64,000 nt of DNA from Paenibacillus sp. PL2-23 (GCF_040834005.1 NZ_CP162129.1:4227501-4291500); one strand, 5' to 3'. Shown: positions 33,645 through 43,608, numbered from the stretch's first letter. The notes: generated from the sequence alone by a model not told the origin. Numbers and translations: made by a program.

Positions 33645-35072
33645 CTAGCTTCGATTCATAACCACAAGCTTCAGCTCGGTCATATCCTCGATTGCATATT
33701 TGATCCCTTCCCGTCCAAGTCCGCTTTCCTTCACGCCGCCGTAAGGCATCTGATCGACACGGAAGGTCGGAATGTCATTAATCATCACTCCGCCGACATG
33801 CAGCTTCTCTGCCGCGTCCATGGCCGTCTTCAAGTCGCTTGTGTAGATGCCAGCCTGCAGGCCGAAAGAGGAATCGTTCACCTGCTCGATTGCCTCGTCG
33901 ATGGAGGCAACCTTGTTCACAACAACAACCGGCGCGAAGGCTTCCTTACAGGAGACCTGCGCTTGGGAGGGCACATGCAGCAGCACGGTGGGCAGAACAA
34001 CGCCGCCCTCCCGGGTCCCTCCGCAAGCGACCTCGGCGCCCAGCGCCTTCGCTTCCGCGATCCAATCCAATACACGCGTCGCTTCGCGCTCCGCAACCAG
34101 CGCGGAGACGTCCGTATCGGGATCAAGAGGATCGCCGACCTTCAGCTTGCCGACAGCAGCAACGAGCCGCTCGACGAAGACATCATACACCTTCTCCATC
34201 ACATAGATGCGCTGCAAGGAAATGCAAACCTGGCCTTGATTGGAGAATGCCCCAACCGCGCATCGCGCCGACACGGCATCCAAATCCGCATTTGCGTCGA
34301 TAATAACCGCTGCGTTCGAGCCCAGCTCCAGCGTCACGCGCTTAAGCCCCGCCATCGCGCGGATGCTCGCGCCGACACCGGCGCTCCCCGTAAAGGTAAT
34401 GGCCCCGACACGCGGATCCCTTACGATGCTTTCGCCCAGCAGCTTGCCATCGCCGGTCAACACATTCAGCGCGCCATCCGGCAGTCCCGCTTCCGCGAAC
34501 AAGTCCGCGATGAAGAAGGCGGAGAGCGGCGTCTGCGGCGCCGGCTTCAACACAACCGCATTGCCGGCAGCGAAGGCCGGACCAAGCTTGTGCGCAACGA
34601 GGTTCATGGGGAAATTAAATGGCGTAATCGCGCCGATCACGCCAATCGGCTCGCGCACCGTATAGCCGAAGCGCCCTTCGCCGCCGGGCGCGGCATCCAG
34701 CGCAAGCGTCTCCCCATGAATCCGCTTGGCTTCCTCTGCGGCGAACTGATAGGTCTGGATGGTCCGGTCTACCTCCGCATATGCGGCCTTCAATGGCTTG
34801 GCCGCCTCCAGCGCGATTAGCCGCGCCGCTTCCTCCCTGCGCTCGGAGAGCAGCTGAGCTGCCTTCCCCAGGATGGCTGAACGTCTATGGGAGGGCAGCT
34901 CCCGCATAACGGGCCGCGCCAGCCCAGCAGCCTCGATCGCCAGACTGACCTCCGCAGCCCCGCCATCAGCAATCTGGGCGATCGCTTCCTTGGAATAAGG
35001 CGCATACAGCGTCGTATAGCTTGCTGTCTCTACATGCCGGCCGCCAATCCATAGCGGTTTCTTCATGATCAT
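33645..35072 (-). CDS. NAD(P)-dependent aldehyde dehydrogenase
   Basis: 475 residues. All ALDH landmarks are present: PFNFP with oxyanion Asn153, 'FTGSAGVG' cofactor turn (227-234), Glu249 in 'LELGSN', nucleophile Cys283 in 'NQGQVCIS', and a terminal 'PYGGVKESGLGREG'. The set resembles lactaldehyde, glycolaldehyde and succinate-semialdehyde dehydrogenases. It follows the fructokinase gene by 59 bases on the same strand with a strong ribosome site (GGAGGAGG, seven bases). It may be the last gene of the fructan operon or separately expressed; no internal promoter was picked out. Substrate unknown. Confidence 0.9.
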   Translation of the reverse strand: MIMKKPLWIGGRHVETASYTTLYAPYSKEAIAQIADGGAAEVSLAIEAAGLARPVMRELPSHRRSAILGKAAQLLSERREEAARLIALEAAKPLKAAYAEVDRTIQTYQFAAEEAKRIHGETLALDAAPGGEGRFGYTVREPIGVIGAITPFNFPMNLVAHKLGPAFAAGNAVVLKPAPQTPLSAFFIADLFAEAGLPDGALNVLTGDGKLLGESIVRDPRVGAITFTGSAGVGASIRAMAGLKRVTLELGSNAAVIIDANADLDAVSARCAVGAFSNQGQVCISLQRIYVMEKVYDVFVERLVAAVGKLKVGDPLDPDTDVSALVAEREATRVLDWIAEAKALGAEVACGGTREGGVVLPTVLLHVPSQAQVSCKEAFAPVVVVNKVASIDEAIEQVNDSSFGLQAGIYTSDLKTAMDAAEKLHVGGVMINDIPTFRVDQMPYGGVKESGLGREGIKYAIEDMTELKLVVMNRS

Positions 35073-35131
35073 TCCGTTTCCTCCTCCCTGTCAGATGGAC
35101 GCCAATAGTTGCATGGCGTTGTTATAAGCAG

Positions 35132-36013
35132 CTAGACGCTTCGCTCCAGGGCTGCCAGCCCCAACGCCAGCGCGCCGCACAAGCCAGCATTGTCGCCTAG
35201 GGCCGGCGCCACGATATACTGATCCAGGCCGGTAATCAGCGGCGCCGCGCTGACATATTGGTTCAGGCTGCGGCTGACCTCGGCGCGGACCATCGGCAGC
35301 AGCTGCTTCTGATGCATGACGCCGCCGCCCATAATGACGCGCTTAGGAGACAGCAGCAGCACGGCTGTCGCTACAGCCTGGCCAAGATAATAGGCTTCCA
35401 GCTCCCAAGCGGGATGCTCCGCCGGCAGCTCGCTGCCCTTCACGCCCCAGCGCCGTTCAATCGCCGGTCCGGCCGCCAGGCCTTCCAGGCAGTCGCCGTG
35501 ATAAGGGCAGCTCCCGGCATAGCCGTCATCGGGATGCCGTCTGGGCAGCATATGCCCTCCCTCCGGATGGACCAGCCCATGTACGAGCCTTCCTTCGGCA
35601 TAGACGCCAATACCAATGCCCGTTCCCACGGTAAAATAAACACAGCTGTCCTGCCCCTTCGCCGCCCCCCAGGTCGCTTCCCCATAAGCGGCTGCATTCA
35701 CGTCGGTATCCCAGCCCATCGGGACGGGAAACGCCCGTTTCAGCGTATCAAGGAATGGAAAGCCTGACCAGCCGGGCTTCGGCGTCGTTGTGACGCAGCC
35801 GTAGGAATCGCTCTCCGGATTCAGATCGATGGGCCCAAACGTACCGATGCCAATCGCTTGCACATCCTTGCCGGTGAAATAAGCCATCACCTGCTCCATC
35901 ACCCGCTCCGGCTGCTCCGTCGGAAAGCTGACCCTGTCTTCTATAACGCCATTCTCATTGCCAACGCCGCACACAAACTTCGTGCCGCCGGCTTCAATTG
36001 CTCCAATTCTCAT
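35132..36013 (-). CDS. scrK: ROK family fructokinase
   Basis: 293 residues from ATG 36013 (AGGAGA about nine bases upstream). 'GAIEAGGTKFVCGVG' is the phosphate-binding loop, 'TVGTGIGIGVY' a second ATP-site motif, and 'HPEGGHMLPRRHPDD...CPYHGDCLEG' carries the His and Cys residues of the ROK zinc site. The 'EAGGTKF' form is that of ROK fructokinases (YdhR/GmuE type). It phosphorylates the fructose released by the two GH32 enzymes upstream. It lies 16 bases after the second GH32 gene. Confidence 0.92.
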   Translation of the reverse strand: MRIGAIEAGGTKFVCGVGNENGVIEDRVSFPTEQPERVMEQVMAYFTGKDVQAIGIGTFGPIDLNPESDSYGCVTTTPKPGWSGFPFLDTLKRAFPVPMGWDTDVNAAAYGEATWGAAKGQDSCVYFTVGTGIGIGVYAEGRLVHGLVHPEGGHMLPRRHPDDGYAGSCPYHGDCLEGLAAGPAIERRWGVKGSELPAEHPAWELEAYYLGQAVATAVLLLSPKRVIMGGGVMHQKQLLPMVRAEVSRSLNQYVSAAPLITGLDQYIVAPALGDNAGLCGALALGLAALERSV

Positions 36014-36029
36014 GCTTGGTGTCTCCTTG

Positions 36030-38297
36030 TTATTCATAGATCGATTTCATGGTCCACACATCGAGCGAGGATATCATCAGGCTGTGCCTGCCTTCCAGAC
36101 GCAAGCCCAGTGCATCAAGACGGCTTGGATACACCCGAGTTGTCAAGCTCTTAAGCCCGTTCGCATAGGCTTCCACCATTGAACGGTCCACATATACGCG
36201 AAGCCTCAGCGGCTCGTCCTTAAGCTTTAGCTCGCCTTTCTGCACGCCGCGAGAACGTTCCTCCGCAGACAGCGTCGTCTTCTCCCGGTTCACGCCAAGC
36301 TCCTGGCGCGCGCGATCGTAGAAGATGAGCGTTTCCTCCTCACGCCCCGGCGATTGTCTGATCCACAGCCCTAGCGGCTCTTCATCCGCGACCTCGAATT
36401 CCACCAGAATTTCGAGCATATCTCCCGCGATCGAAGTCAACGCCTGATTAGCTTTCTCTAGGGTTACACTGCGGAGTGAACACAGCCGTTCTCCGCGCAG
36501 CGACTCCAGCTCCGCAATCGGCTCTATGCCTAGCCGGCCGTCTTGACGCAGGTAAATGCAGACGGGCAGGCCGGCGTTATGGGCCCAGCCGGAATCGTAA
36601 TCCAGCTGAGGCGTCCTCTCGCCTTGCGCAATCGTGAAGATGATATTGCGGCCTGTCTTGGGGTCGACCATACCGCTCGGTCCGGTGAAATGGAAGTCGC
36701 CAACATCCATGTATTGCGGCTCCGCTTCATCCGGCACAAACCGAATACGCTTTCTGTCAAATCCACCGATCCAATAGAACACCTCGACATCGGCACCTGG
36801 ACCAAGCGGACTAATTAAGAACACGTGCTTTTCCCGTCCGTCAGCACCGTATCCAAGCGGCAGCAGTACGGGCAGCTCCCACATGTTCCCCAGGTAGGGA
36901 AAAGCCTCCGGATCGCTGACATAGAACGGGCCGTGATAGGTCCAGTCCAGCATATTCTTTGATGTATACGCAAGTGCTGTTCCGCCCTGTCCCTCTGTTC
37001 CCGAGCCAATGAGAAGATACCACATCTCGCCTTCCTTCCAGACAAAGGGGTCACGGAAATCGCCGAACATCCCTTGCCCCTTCTCCTGTACGATTAGCGG
37101 TACGGGATGCTTCTCCCATATCGTCAGATCGCTGTCCCCGTCCTTCAGATAACGGCTTCGGGCCAGGCCGACACGCTGATTCGGCGTCGCGCTGTCATCC
37201 CCTGCCGTGAAGAAGAGGGCTGGAATGCCGTTCTCATCATAACAGGCGCTCCCCGACCATACGCCATCGGGATCGACGGCTTCCTTCTCAGGCGCAAGAG
37301 CGATGGGCATATCCCGCCAGTGCACCAGGTCATCGCTTACCCAGTGCCCCCAGTGGATCTGCGCCCAATAAGGGCCTTGCGGATTATGCTGATAGAAGAG
37401 ATGATATTTGCCTTGGAAATAAATCGGCGCATGAGGCTCGTTCATCCAATGGACCGGAGGGCTCGCATGGTATTGCGGCCGGTGCCGGTCGCGTAGCAGC
37501 GGCGTTCGATCAAGCCCAATAACCTCAAGAGCGATAGCTGGAGCCGCGCCGCCATGAGGAGCTAAAGCTGCCTTACAAAGAGCAGCAATTTCAGCCACGC
37601 CAAGAGCGCGGCTGTATATGCGCACATCGTCCATCAAGCCATCGAACATATTATGGCGGAACGCCTCAGCCAGCACGGCCGCTTGATTATTTTTCCCAAT
37701 CCATAGAGCCTCACGGCTTGTTGTCATGCCCTCCCCTTCAGGGAGTGCCAGCTCAGCCACCTGCGCTCCGTTCAGATAAAGCTTCATCGTCGCTTGCTCC
37801 GTGCTGAAGGTGGCCGCAACATGCGACCATTCTCCCTTCGCAAGCGGACGGTGCAGGCACCACAGCTCATGCCACTTGCCGCCCGCTCCTACTTGAAGCG
37901 ACCAAGAGCCATGCCTGTACATGCCAAGCACATAGCCCTCAGCAGCTTCGCGATTGTGCTGGTTCACAATGGCAGACAACCGTTTCTCCGCGCCCCACTC
38001 ATAAGATCGAGGCGCGACCCATGCCGCGATCGTAAAGGCTTCCTTCAGCTTAGGAGCCGTATCCGCTTCTCTCGTTATCCACGTGGAATACCCGTCGAAC
38101 AATAGCGCGCCGCCTTGAATGCCCGGACGCCACTGCGGGTCGGCTTTCTCTGTAAATCTGCCCTGTAGCAGAGCATAGGCAATGGGATCGCTTATGCCGC
38201 TTACCGTATCCAAAGCCACTGCGCCTTGGCCTTCATTCAGCTGCCAATGTGCGGCGAGCCCACTATCTGTTATTGGCATCTTATTGTCATGCTCCAT
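36030..38297 (-). CDS. GH32 beta-fructosidase-like protein with N-terminal LamG domain
   Basis: 755 residues from ATG 38297 (GGGAGG 12 bases upstream). Residues about 10-235 form a concanavalin-A-like (LamG/Laminin_G_3) domain, 275-590 a five-bladed GH32 propeller and 590-755 the usual beta sandwich. No signal peptide, so it acts in the cytoplasm. GH32 landmarks: FRDP at 414-417 is normal, but the nucleophile block WMNDPNG reads WMNEPHAP (284-291, Glu287) and the acid/base block ECP reads ELP (WELP 473-476, Glu474 kept). The Asp-to-Glu change at the nucleophile is unusual; the enzyme may have altered specificity or be weakly active. Confidence 0.85.
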   Translation of the reverse strand: MEHDNKMPITDSGLAAHWQLNEGQGAVALDTVSGISDPIAYALLQGRFTEKADPQWRPGIQGGALLFDGYSTWITREADTAPKLKEAFTIAAWVAPRSYEWGAEKRLSAIVNQHNREAAEGYVLGMYRHGSWSLQVGAGGKWHELWCLHRPLAKGEWSHVAATFSTEQATMKLYLNGAQVAELALPEGEGMTTSREALWIGKNNQAAVLAEAFRHNMFDGLMDDVRIYSRALGVAEIAALCKAALAPHGGAAPAIALEVIGLDRTPLLRDRHRPQYHASPPVHWMNEPHAPIYFQGKYHLFYQHNPQGPYWAQIHWGHWVSDDLVHWRDMPIALAPEKEAVDPDGVWSGSACYDENGIPALFFTAGDDSATPNQRVGLARSRYLKDGDSDLTIWEKHPVPLIVQEKGQGMFGDFRDPFVWKEGEMWYLLIGSGTEGQGGTALAYTSKNMLDWTYHGPFYVSDPEAFPYLGNMWELPVLLPLGYGADGREKHVFLISPLGPGADVEVFYWIGGFDRKRIRFVPDEAEPQYMDVGDFHFTGPSGMVDPKTGRNIIFTIAQGERTPQLDYDSGWAHNAGLPVCIYLRQDGRLGIEPIAELESLRGERLCSLRSVTLEKANQALTSIAGDMLEILVEFEVADEEPLGLWIRQSPGREEETLIFYDRARQELGVNREKTTLSAEERSRGVQKGELKLKDEPLRLRVYVDRSMVEAYANGLKSLTTRVYPSRLDALGLRLEGRHSLMISSLDVWTMKSIYE

Positions 38298-38328
38298 ATT
38301 GAATATATCCCTCCCGTCGGATAACCGC

Positions 38329-39825
38329 CTAACCAGCCGCTCCCGTGGTCTGGGAGGTGTAGATGGATTGCAGTGGGTAGATCCGCAGCGATCGCAGCAC
38401 CACATCACCGCCATCCGCGTAAAGGCTAATCCCCTTCTTCCCTTCTATCGGGAATATCTGATCCGTCATAACAAGTCCGCCATCTCCTGCGAATACTTCC
38501 AATGAAGAGCGGTCCAGCCACAGCTGCAGCTTTATTCGATGATCCTTCGCCGCCAGAGGAGCGGCATGCTTGCAGCCGAACTCAACGTGAAAATCCAATA
38601 GGCCGGAATGTGTGCGGTCAATGAACAATTCCTCTTCCGCCGCGTCATAGCCGACGCTCGTCCAGCTGCTACCCGAGCTCAGGCGAATGCCGAATTCAGA
38701 GGCTGTGCCCAGCTCGAATTCCACCTCAAGCTGAATCAGCCCATCTTCAGCTTCGTCCAGCTGGAGGTGCTGCGAATCAACCCTTTTGTCTATCCAGACA
38801 CTTCCTGGCAGCCTGAGCCCCTCATAAGCCTCAACAACTTGCTGTACTAGGCGCGGGCCCTGCTCCTCCTGCCGCAGCGTCAGCTTTCGCGTCAGCGTCA
38901 TGGCACCTCTCCAGCCTTCCGTCGGAATCTGATTCGCGTATTTCCAATTGTTCATCCAGCCGATGAACAATCGTTCCGACTCTACGCCTGGAGCGTCAGA
39001 CCAGGTGACGCCTGCGTAATTGTCCCGTCCGTGATCCAGCCACAGCACCCTGTCCGCCGGATTGTCATTCGAGAACGCCCAGCCGTCGAATTCTCCGATA
39101 AAATATTGCGTGCGCGAGCCTTCCGGACAATTGGGATTGTCGCCTATACTAACGATCATAACCCACTTTGACGCGCTTGCGCCATCTTCAAGCGGCAGCT
39201 CGAACAGATCCGGGCATTCCCAGACGCCGTCATGGGACCCCTCGGCACTGCCAAATTCGCTTGCGAACGTCCATGCCTTCAGGTCGGGCGAGCGATAGAG
39301 GAACAGCCGGTCTCCCGCAGCCAGTACCATGATCCAGCTTTGCGACGGCTTATGCCACAATACCTTGGGGTCCCGGAAGTCGGGATATCTCTCGTCTGCT
39401 AGTACCGGGTTCCCATCGTAAGGAATCCACGTGCGGCCTTTATCTTTGCTGTAGGCGATGCTCTGGCGCTGCTTGGACAGATCGGAATTCGGAATCATCT
39501 CCGTCTGGGTATAGATGGCGACCAGTCCGGCTCCGCCGTCGAAGAAGCCTGACGTGTCATGCCAGTCCACAACTGCGCTGCCGGAGAAGATCATCCCGTT
39601 GTGATCGGGATATAAGGCGATAGGATAATGCTCCCAGTGAACAAGATCCCTGCTGATGGCATGGCCCCAGTGCATGGGTCCCCACACACTGCTGTCGGGA
39701 TGATACTGGTAGAACAAATGATATTCCCCGTCGTAATAGACCATGCCGTTAGGATCGTTCAGCCAATTGGCGGGCGGGGTGAAATGAAGCTGCGGTCGCA
39801 GCGGATGATCAAGATTATGCTTCAT
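38329..39825 (-). CDS. cytoplasmic GH32 beta-fructosidase (sucrase/levanase type)
   Basis: 498 residues, no signal peptide. WLNDPNG at 21-27 (nucleophile Asp24), FRDP at 151-154 and WECP at 203-206 (acid/base Glu204) form the full GH32 triad; a C-terminal beta sandwich covers about 340-490. It hydrolyses terminal fructose from sucrose or imported fructo-oligosaccharides. It lies between the binding protein and the second GH32 gene, 31 bases before the latter. The canonical motifs contrast with those of its neighbour. Confidence 0.93.
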   Translation of the reverse strand: MKHNLDHPLRPQLHFTPPANWLNDPNGMVYYDGEYHLFYQYHPDSSVWGPMHWGHAISRDLVHWEHYPIALYPDHNGMIFSGSAVVDWHDTSGFFDGGAGLVAIYTQTEMIPNSDLSKQRQSIAYSKDKGRTWIPYDGNPVLADERYPDFRDPKVLWHKPSQSWIMVLAAGDRLFLYRSPDLKAWTFASEFGSAEGSHDGVWECPDLFELPLEDGASASKWVMIVSIGDNPNCPEGSRTQYFIGEFDGWAFSNDNPADRVLWLDHGRDNYAGVTWSDAPGVESERLFIGWMNNWKYANQIPTEGWRGAMTLTRKLTLRQEEQGPRLVQQVVEAYEGLRLPGSVWIDKRVDSQHLQLDEAEDGLIQLEVEFELGTASEFGIRLSSGSSWTSVGYDAAEEELFIDRTHSGLLDFHVEFGCKHAAPLAAKDHRIKLQLWLDRSSLEVFAGDGGLVMTDQIFPIEGKKGISLYADGGDVVLRSLRIYPLQSIYTSQTTGAAG

Positions 39826-39862
39826 CGGTTTCTCTCTCCTCTACTCCACTATCGATAGAATG

Positions 39863-39907
39863 GGCCGGGAGCATGAAGCCTTCCGGGAAGGCTTCATGCA
39901 TCCGGCC
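39863..39907 (-). repeat. intercistronic hairpin between binding-protein and GH32 genes
   Basis: Two nested perfect stems: 39863-39868 with 39902-39907 (ggccgg) and 39871-39882 with 39888-39899 (12 bp). There is no T-run. The position just after a solute-binding-protein gene fits an mRNA-stabilising or partial-termination element that keeps that protein in excess. Confidence 0.75.
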
Positions 39908-39917
39908 GCAAGTTATG

Positions 39918-41534
39918 TTATTTCTGAGCTTCCTTGTAACGGTCAAGCGCTGTTTGATAAATGTCCATCAGCTTATCTAAGCCCATATCCTTCACCGTTT
40001 TTACATAGTCGTCCCACACCTTGTCAGTCATGCCATCTACGATAAATTTCGCGCGCTGCGTGTTGACATATTTAATCAGCTCAGGCTCGATTTGATTGAT
40101 CTCATCCAGCTCCTCCGGCTCAAAGAAGATTGTCGGATAGTTCTCAGCCTCCATATAAGGCTCATAATACTTCTCGAGATCGGCTTTCCGCTGCTTCGCG
40201 CGCGGCTCCATATCGACAATCGTCTTGAAATGCTCAGCCGTAATGACGCCCGCGCCGTTCGGAGCGACCTTCTGGCGGAATTCGCCCATCGACACGCCTT
40301 CCTCAAGCGGCAGGTTCACAAGCTTGCCGCTTGCATCCTTTTCATAAATGATGCCGATTGGACCCCAATGAATCTGGGCCGCCATATAAGGCTCGTATTG
40401 CTGATCGATCCAGCGCATCGTAATTTCCGGATTATCGTTAGCGCTAGTGATGACAAACGCGTTCCGTCCGGGACCGCCGCCATTGCCTCTGCCAATTGTT
40501 TTCTGTCCCTCAGGACCCGTAAGAGGGGGAACAAGCGCATAATCCGCAGCGCGGTCCGTTCCGACAACCTCTTCAACCTCCCACCACACGTAGGAGCCGA
40601 GCGTCACCTCCGGCGTCTTGCCCTTGGCAAGATATTGAGGCGCATCCTGTGTGAACGATTCCGGATCAATCAGGCCTTGCTCATACCATTTCTCGTTAAA
40701 ATAAGTCAGCGCCTCTTTGTACTCCGGCTGTGTCGCCGTAAATATGACCTTGCCGTCGCGGACGATCCGGTGCTCCAGATTGTCCGGCATGCCGAACGCT
40801 CCGAACAAGCCGGCGATGTCCATGCACCACTGCATATGCATGAAGCTGAGTGGAATTTCGTCAGCCTTTCCGTTGCCGTTCGGGTCCTTCGTCTTAAATG
40901 CGACAAGCGCTTCCGTATATTCGTCCAGCGTCTCCGGAAACTTCAGCCCCAGCTTATCCAGCCATGCCTTGTTAATCACATGGAAGAATGGATTCGTGCC
41001 GAGCTCATTCTCCTCCCAAGTCGGCAAGCCGTAGATATGGCCGTCCGGCGCCGTAATCGCCGCTCTAATGTCAGGACGCTCCTCCAGCAGCTGCTTCAGG
41101 TTCGGCGCATATTGCTCTATCAGATTCTCAAGCGGAATGATCGTGCCGTCTTCGCCATACGTGATTAACTCAAAATCGGAAAATTGCGAAGCATAGAAGG
41201 CATCAGGCAGATCGCCGCTTGCGAGCAGCAGGTTTTTTTTCTCGGCATAATCGGTATCCGGGATGTTGTTCCATTCAATGTGTACATTCGTATCAGCTTC
41301 GAGTCTTTTGAAGATTTCCATCTCATTGTATTCGGGAGCAAGCGCCGCCTTCGGCGAAACGATGGATAACGTCACTTTTTCGTTTACAATCGGAAGCCCT
41401 TCCTTGTTGAAGCTCGTGACGGCGTCTGCTTTGCCTTCCTTCGATTCCTGATTGCCGCCATTTCCGGTGCAAGCCGTTACCATCAGACTTGCGGCCAGAA
41501 CAATACTGACTACCATTGACCCTGTCTTTTTCAT
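39918..41534 (-). CDS. extracellular sugar-binding lipoprotein of an ABC transporter
   Basis: 538 residues. The lipobox ends at Cys22 (MVTAC). The long form and the 'TYLLP'-free, 'LNMINTIW'-linked permease set match the Lpl family of large solute-binding proteins common in Paenibacillus. Gene order with permeases upstream and GH32 enzymes downstream points to fructo-oligosaccharides as ligand, which is inference. The importer ATPase is not encoded here and is probably the shared MsmX-like protein. Confidence 0.88.
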   Translation of the reverse strand: MKKTGSMVVSIVLAASLMVTACTGNGGNQESKEGKADAVTSFNKEGLPIVNEKVTLSIVSPKAALAPEYNEMEIFKRLEADTNVHIEWNNIPDTDYAEKKNLLLASGDLPDAFYASQFSDFELITYGEDGTIIPLENLIEQYAPNLKQLLEERPDIRAAITAPDGHIYGLPTWEENELGTNPFFHVINKAWLDKLGLKFPETLDEYTEALVAFKTKDPNGNGKADEIPLSFMHMQWCMDIAGLFGAFGMPDNLEHRIVRDGKVIFTATQPEYKEALTYFNEKWYEQGLIDPESFTQDAPQYLAKGKTPEVTLGSYVWWEVEEVVGTDRAADYALVPPLTGPEGQKTIGRGNGGGPGRNAFVITSANDNPEITMRWIDQQYEPYMAAQIHWGPIGIIYEKDASGKLVNLPLEEGVSMGEFRQKVAPNGAGVITAEHFKTIVDMEPRAKQRKADLEKYYEPYMEAENYPTIFFEPEELDEINQIEPELIKYVNTQRAKFIVDGMTDKVWDDYVKTVKDMGLDKLMDIYQTALDRYKEAQK

Positions 41535-41637
41535 TTCAGGTGATCCTCCCTTTTAGGTGCTATATCTTTGTTACATCTATCATCAACCGAGCCGTTCCGC
41601 GGTTTAACGAAACTCGGCGATAACCAAGCGAATGCCT

Positions 41638-42534
41638 CTAGCCTTTGATGGAGCCGATCATGACCCCTTTGACGAAATAACGTTGAAGGAATGGGTACAG
41701 CACCAATAACGGCAAGCTTGCGATAATAATGACGCCGTATTTGATCAGCTCCGTCACTCTGAGCTTCGCCGCATACGATTCCACGTCGATCATCATGCTG
41801 GAGTTCACCTGGTTCTGCACCAGAATATTGCGCAGCACAAGCTGCAGCGGGTACTTGGCTTCCTCATTCAAATAAATCATGGCGTCAAAAAATCCATTCC
41901 AGAAGCCTACCACATGGTAAAGCACCATAACGGCGATAATTGGCTTCGACAGAGGCAGCACCATGCCAAGGAAAAATCTTGTATTGGAGCAGCCGTCGAT
42001 GAACGCGGCTTCTCGCATTTCGTCAGGGATTGTGCTCTGAAAGAACGTACGCACGATAATAATATTGAACACGCCCGCCGCGCCGGGCACGACCAGCGCC
42101 CAGATTGTATTAATCATGTTCAAGTCTTTAATCAGCAAGTAGGTAGGAATCAGTCCCCCGCCGAAAAACATCGTGAACATAAAAAACCACATAAACGCGT
42201 TGCGTCCAACAAGATCCTTCCTTGCCAGCGGGTACGCCGCCATAAGTGTTATGGTCACACTGATTGCCGTACCTACGATCGCATACAGCATGGAGTTGCC
42301 ATAGCCGATCCATATGGACGAATCTGCGAATATCCGCGCGTATCCATCCAGGGTCAGCCCTTTTGGAACCAGCCATATTTCGCCGGAATAGATCATATTA
42401 GGGTCGCTGAATGACGCGATGAGAACAAAATAAAGTGGATATAAAATCAGCAGCATACCGATTGTCAGAAGCGTATAGTTGATGGCGTCGAACACAACAT
42501 CGCCTTTTGATTTGCGTGCAAACCACGTATTCAC
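41638..42534 (-). CDS. carbohydrate ABC transporter permease, LplC type
   Basis: 298 residues from GTG 42534 (AGGAGG seven bases upstream). Six transmembrane helices. The ATPase-docking EAA loop reads 'EMREAAFIDGCSNTRFFLGMVLPLSKP'. The C-terminus 'LQRYFVKGVMIGSIKG' is typical of this permease type. It forms the channel with the LplB-type permease encoded just upstream. Confidence 0.92.
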   Translation of the reverse strand: MNTWFARKSKGDVVFDAINYTLLTIGMLLILYPLYFVLIASFSDPNMIYSGEIWLVPKGLTLDGYARIFADSSIWIGYGNSMLYAIVGTAISVTITLMAAYPLARKDLVGRNAFMWFFMFTMFFGGGLIPTYLLIKDLNMINTIWALVVPGAAGVFNIIIVRTFFQSTIPDEMREAAFIDGCSNTRFFLGMVLPLSKPIIAVMVLYHVVGFWNGFFDAMIYLNEEAKYPLQLVLRNILVQNQVNSSMMIDVESYAAKLRVTELIKYGVIIIASLPLLVLYPFLQRYFVKGVMIGSIKG

Positions 42535-42545
42535 AGCTATTCCTC

Positions 42546-43493
42546 CTACCACAAGCTCGTTTCCGTCAGCCGTTTGGCTATCCGGTTCACTGTTACTAGA
42601 AGCACAACATTGATGATCGCGTTGAACAGGCCGATCGCAGCGGAGAAGCTGTACTGGGCTTTCTGAATGCCGAGCTCATACACGTACGTCGGGATGATAT
42701 TCGAGGCCGCGTAGTTCAAATCGCTTTGCATGAGATACGCTTTCTCGAAGCCAACGCTCATGATGCTGCCGACTGCCAGCACCATTAGAATAATAATTGT
42801 TGGCATAATGCTCGGTATATCGACGTGCTTGACCCGCTTCCACTTGCTCGCTCCATCCATAATCGCCGCCTCGTGAAGCTCTGGGTTGACGCCAGCCAGA
42901 GCAGCCAGATAGATAATGGTCGCGAACCCTGTCTCCTGCCAAATACCGGACAGCACATACAACGGACGAAACCAGCCTTCGTCAGCCATGAACAGAATCG
43001 GTTCCCCGCCAAAAAAAACGATGATATGGTTCACAATGCCGCTGTTCGGAGACAGGAATACGCCCAACATGCCCACAAGCACAACCGTAGAGATGAAATG
43101 CGGCGCGTAGATAACCGTCTGTACGAATTTTTTGTAACGCTTCGCCAGCATCTGGTTCAGCATAAGCGCTACAATAATCGGAATTGGAAAGCTGAAGATG
43201 AGCGAATAGACGCTTAATAGAATCGTATTTTGCATAATCGGCCAGAAATTGTACGCTTCGAAGAACCGGACAAAATGCTCGAAGCCCACCCACTCACTGC
43301 CCCAGATCCCTTTGCTTGCTCGGAAATCCTTAAACGCAATTTGAACGCCATACATGGGGTAATACTTAAACACTAGATAAATCAGCACCGCAGGCATTAG
43401 AAACAAATACAGCTCATAATTTTGTTTGATCTTAACCCAGGTGCGATTGCCGCGTCTGGATGCCGAGCTTTCTGCAGGCTCTGCTGTTCTCAT
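42546..43493 (-). CDS. carbohydrate ABC transporter permease, LplB type
   Basis: 315 residues. Six transmembrane helices after a basic N-terminal tail; the EAA loop is 'PELHEAAIMDGASKWKRVKHVDIPSI'. The block 'FKYYPMYGVQIAFKDF' is the family start. First gene of the fructan operon, 11 bases before the LplC start. Confidence 0.92.
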   Translation of the reverse strand: MRTAEPAESSASRRGNRTWVKIKQNYELYLFLMPAVLIYLVFKYYPMYGVQIAFKDFRASKGIWGSEWVGFEHFVRFFEAYNFWPIMQNTILLSVYSLIFSFPIPIIVALMLNQMLAKRYKKFVQTVIYAPHFISTVVLVGMLGVFLSPNSGIVNHIIVFFGGEPILFMADEGWFRPLYVLSGIWQETGFATIIYLAALAGVNPELHEAAIMDGASKWKRVKHVDIPSIMPTIIILMVLAVGSIMSVGFEKAYLMQSDLNYAASNIIPTYVYELGIQKAQYSFSAAIGLFNAIINVVLLVTVNRIAKRLTETSLW

Positions 43494-43532
43494 TCTTTCA
43501 TTCCACCTTCCACCCTCTTGCCCTTCTAATAC

Positions 43533-43544
43533 GAAAACGTTTAC
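43533..43544. promoter_or_regulatory. LacI-type operator, copy 1
   Basis: GAAAACGTTTAC, 11 of 12 matches to the perfect palindrome seen upstream of the lacI-type gene. It lies within the operon leader, about 40 bases before the LplB start. Confidence 0.65.
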
Positions 43545-43608
43545 GTCAATCGCAAAAATAAATCTGGACCTGCTTTTATGATTCCGTAAAATCAGATTTA
43601 TTATGCAG

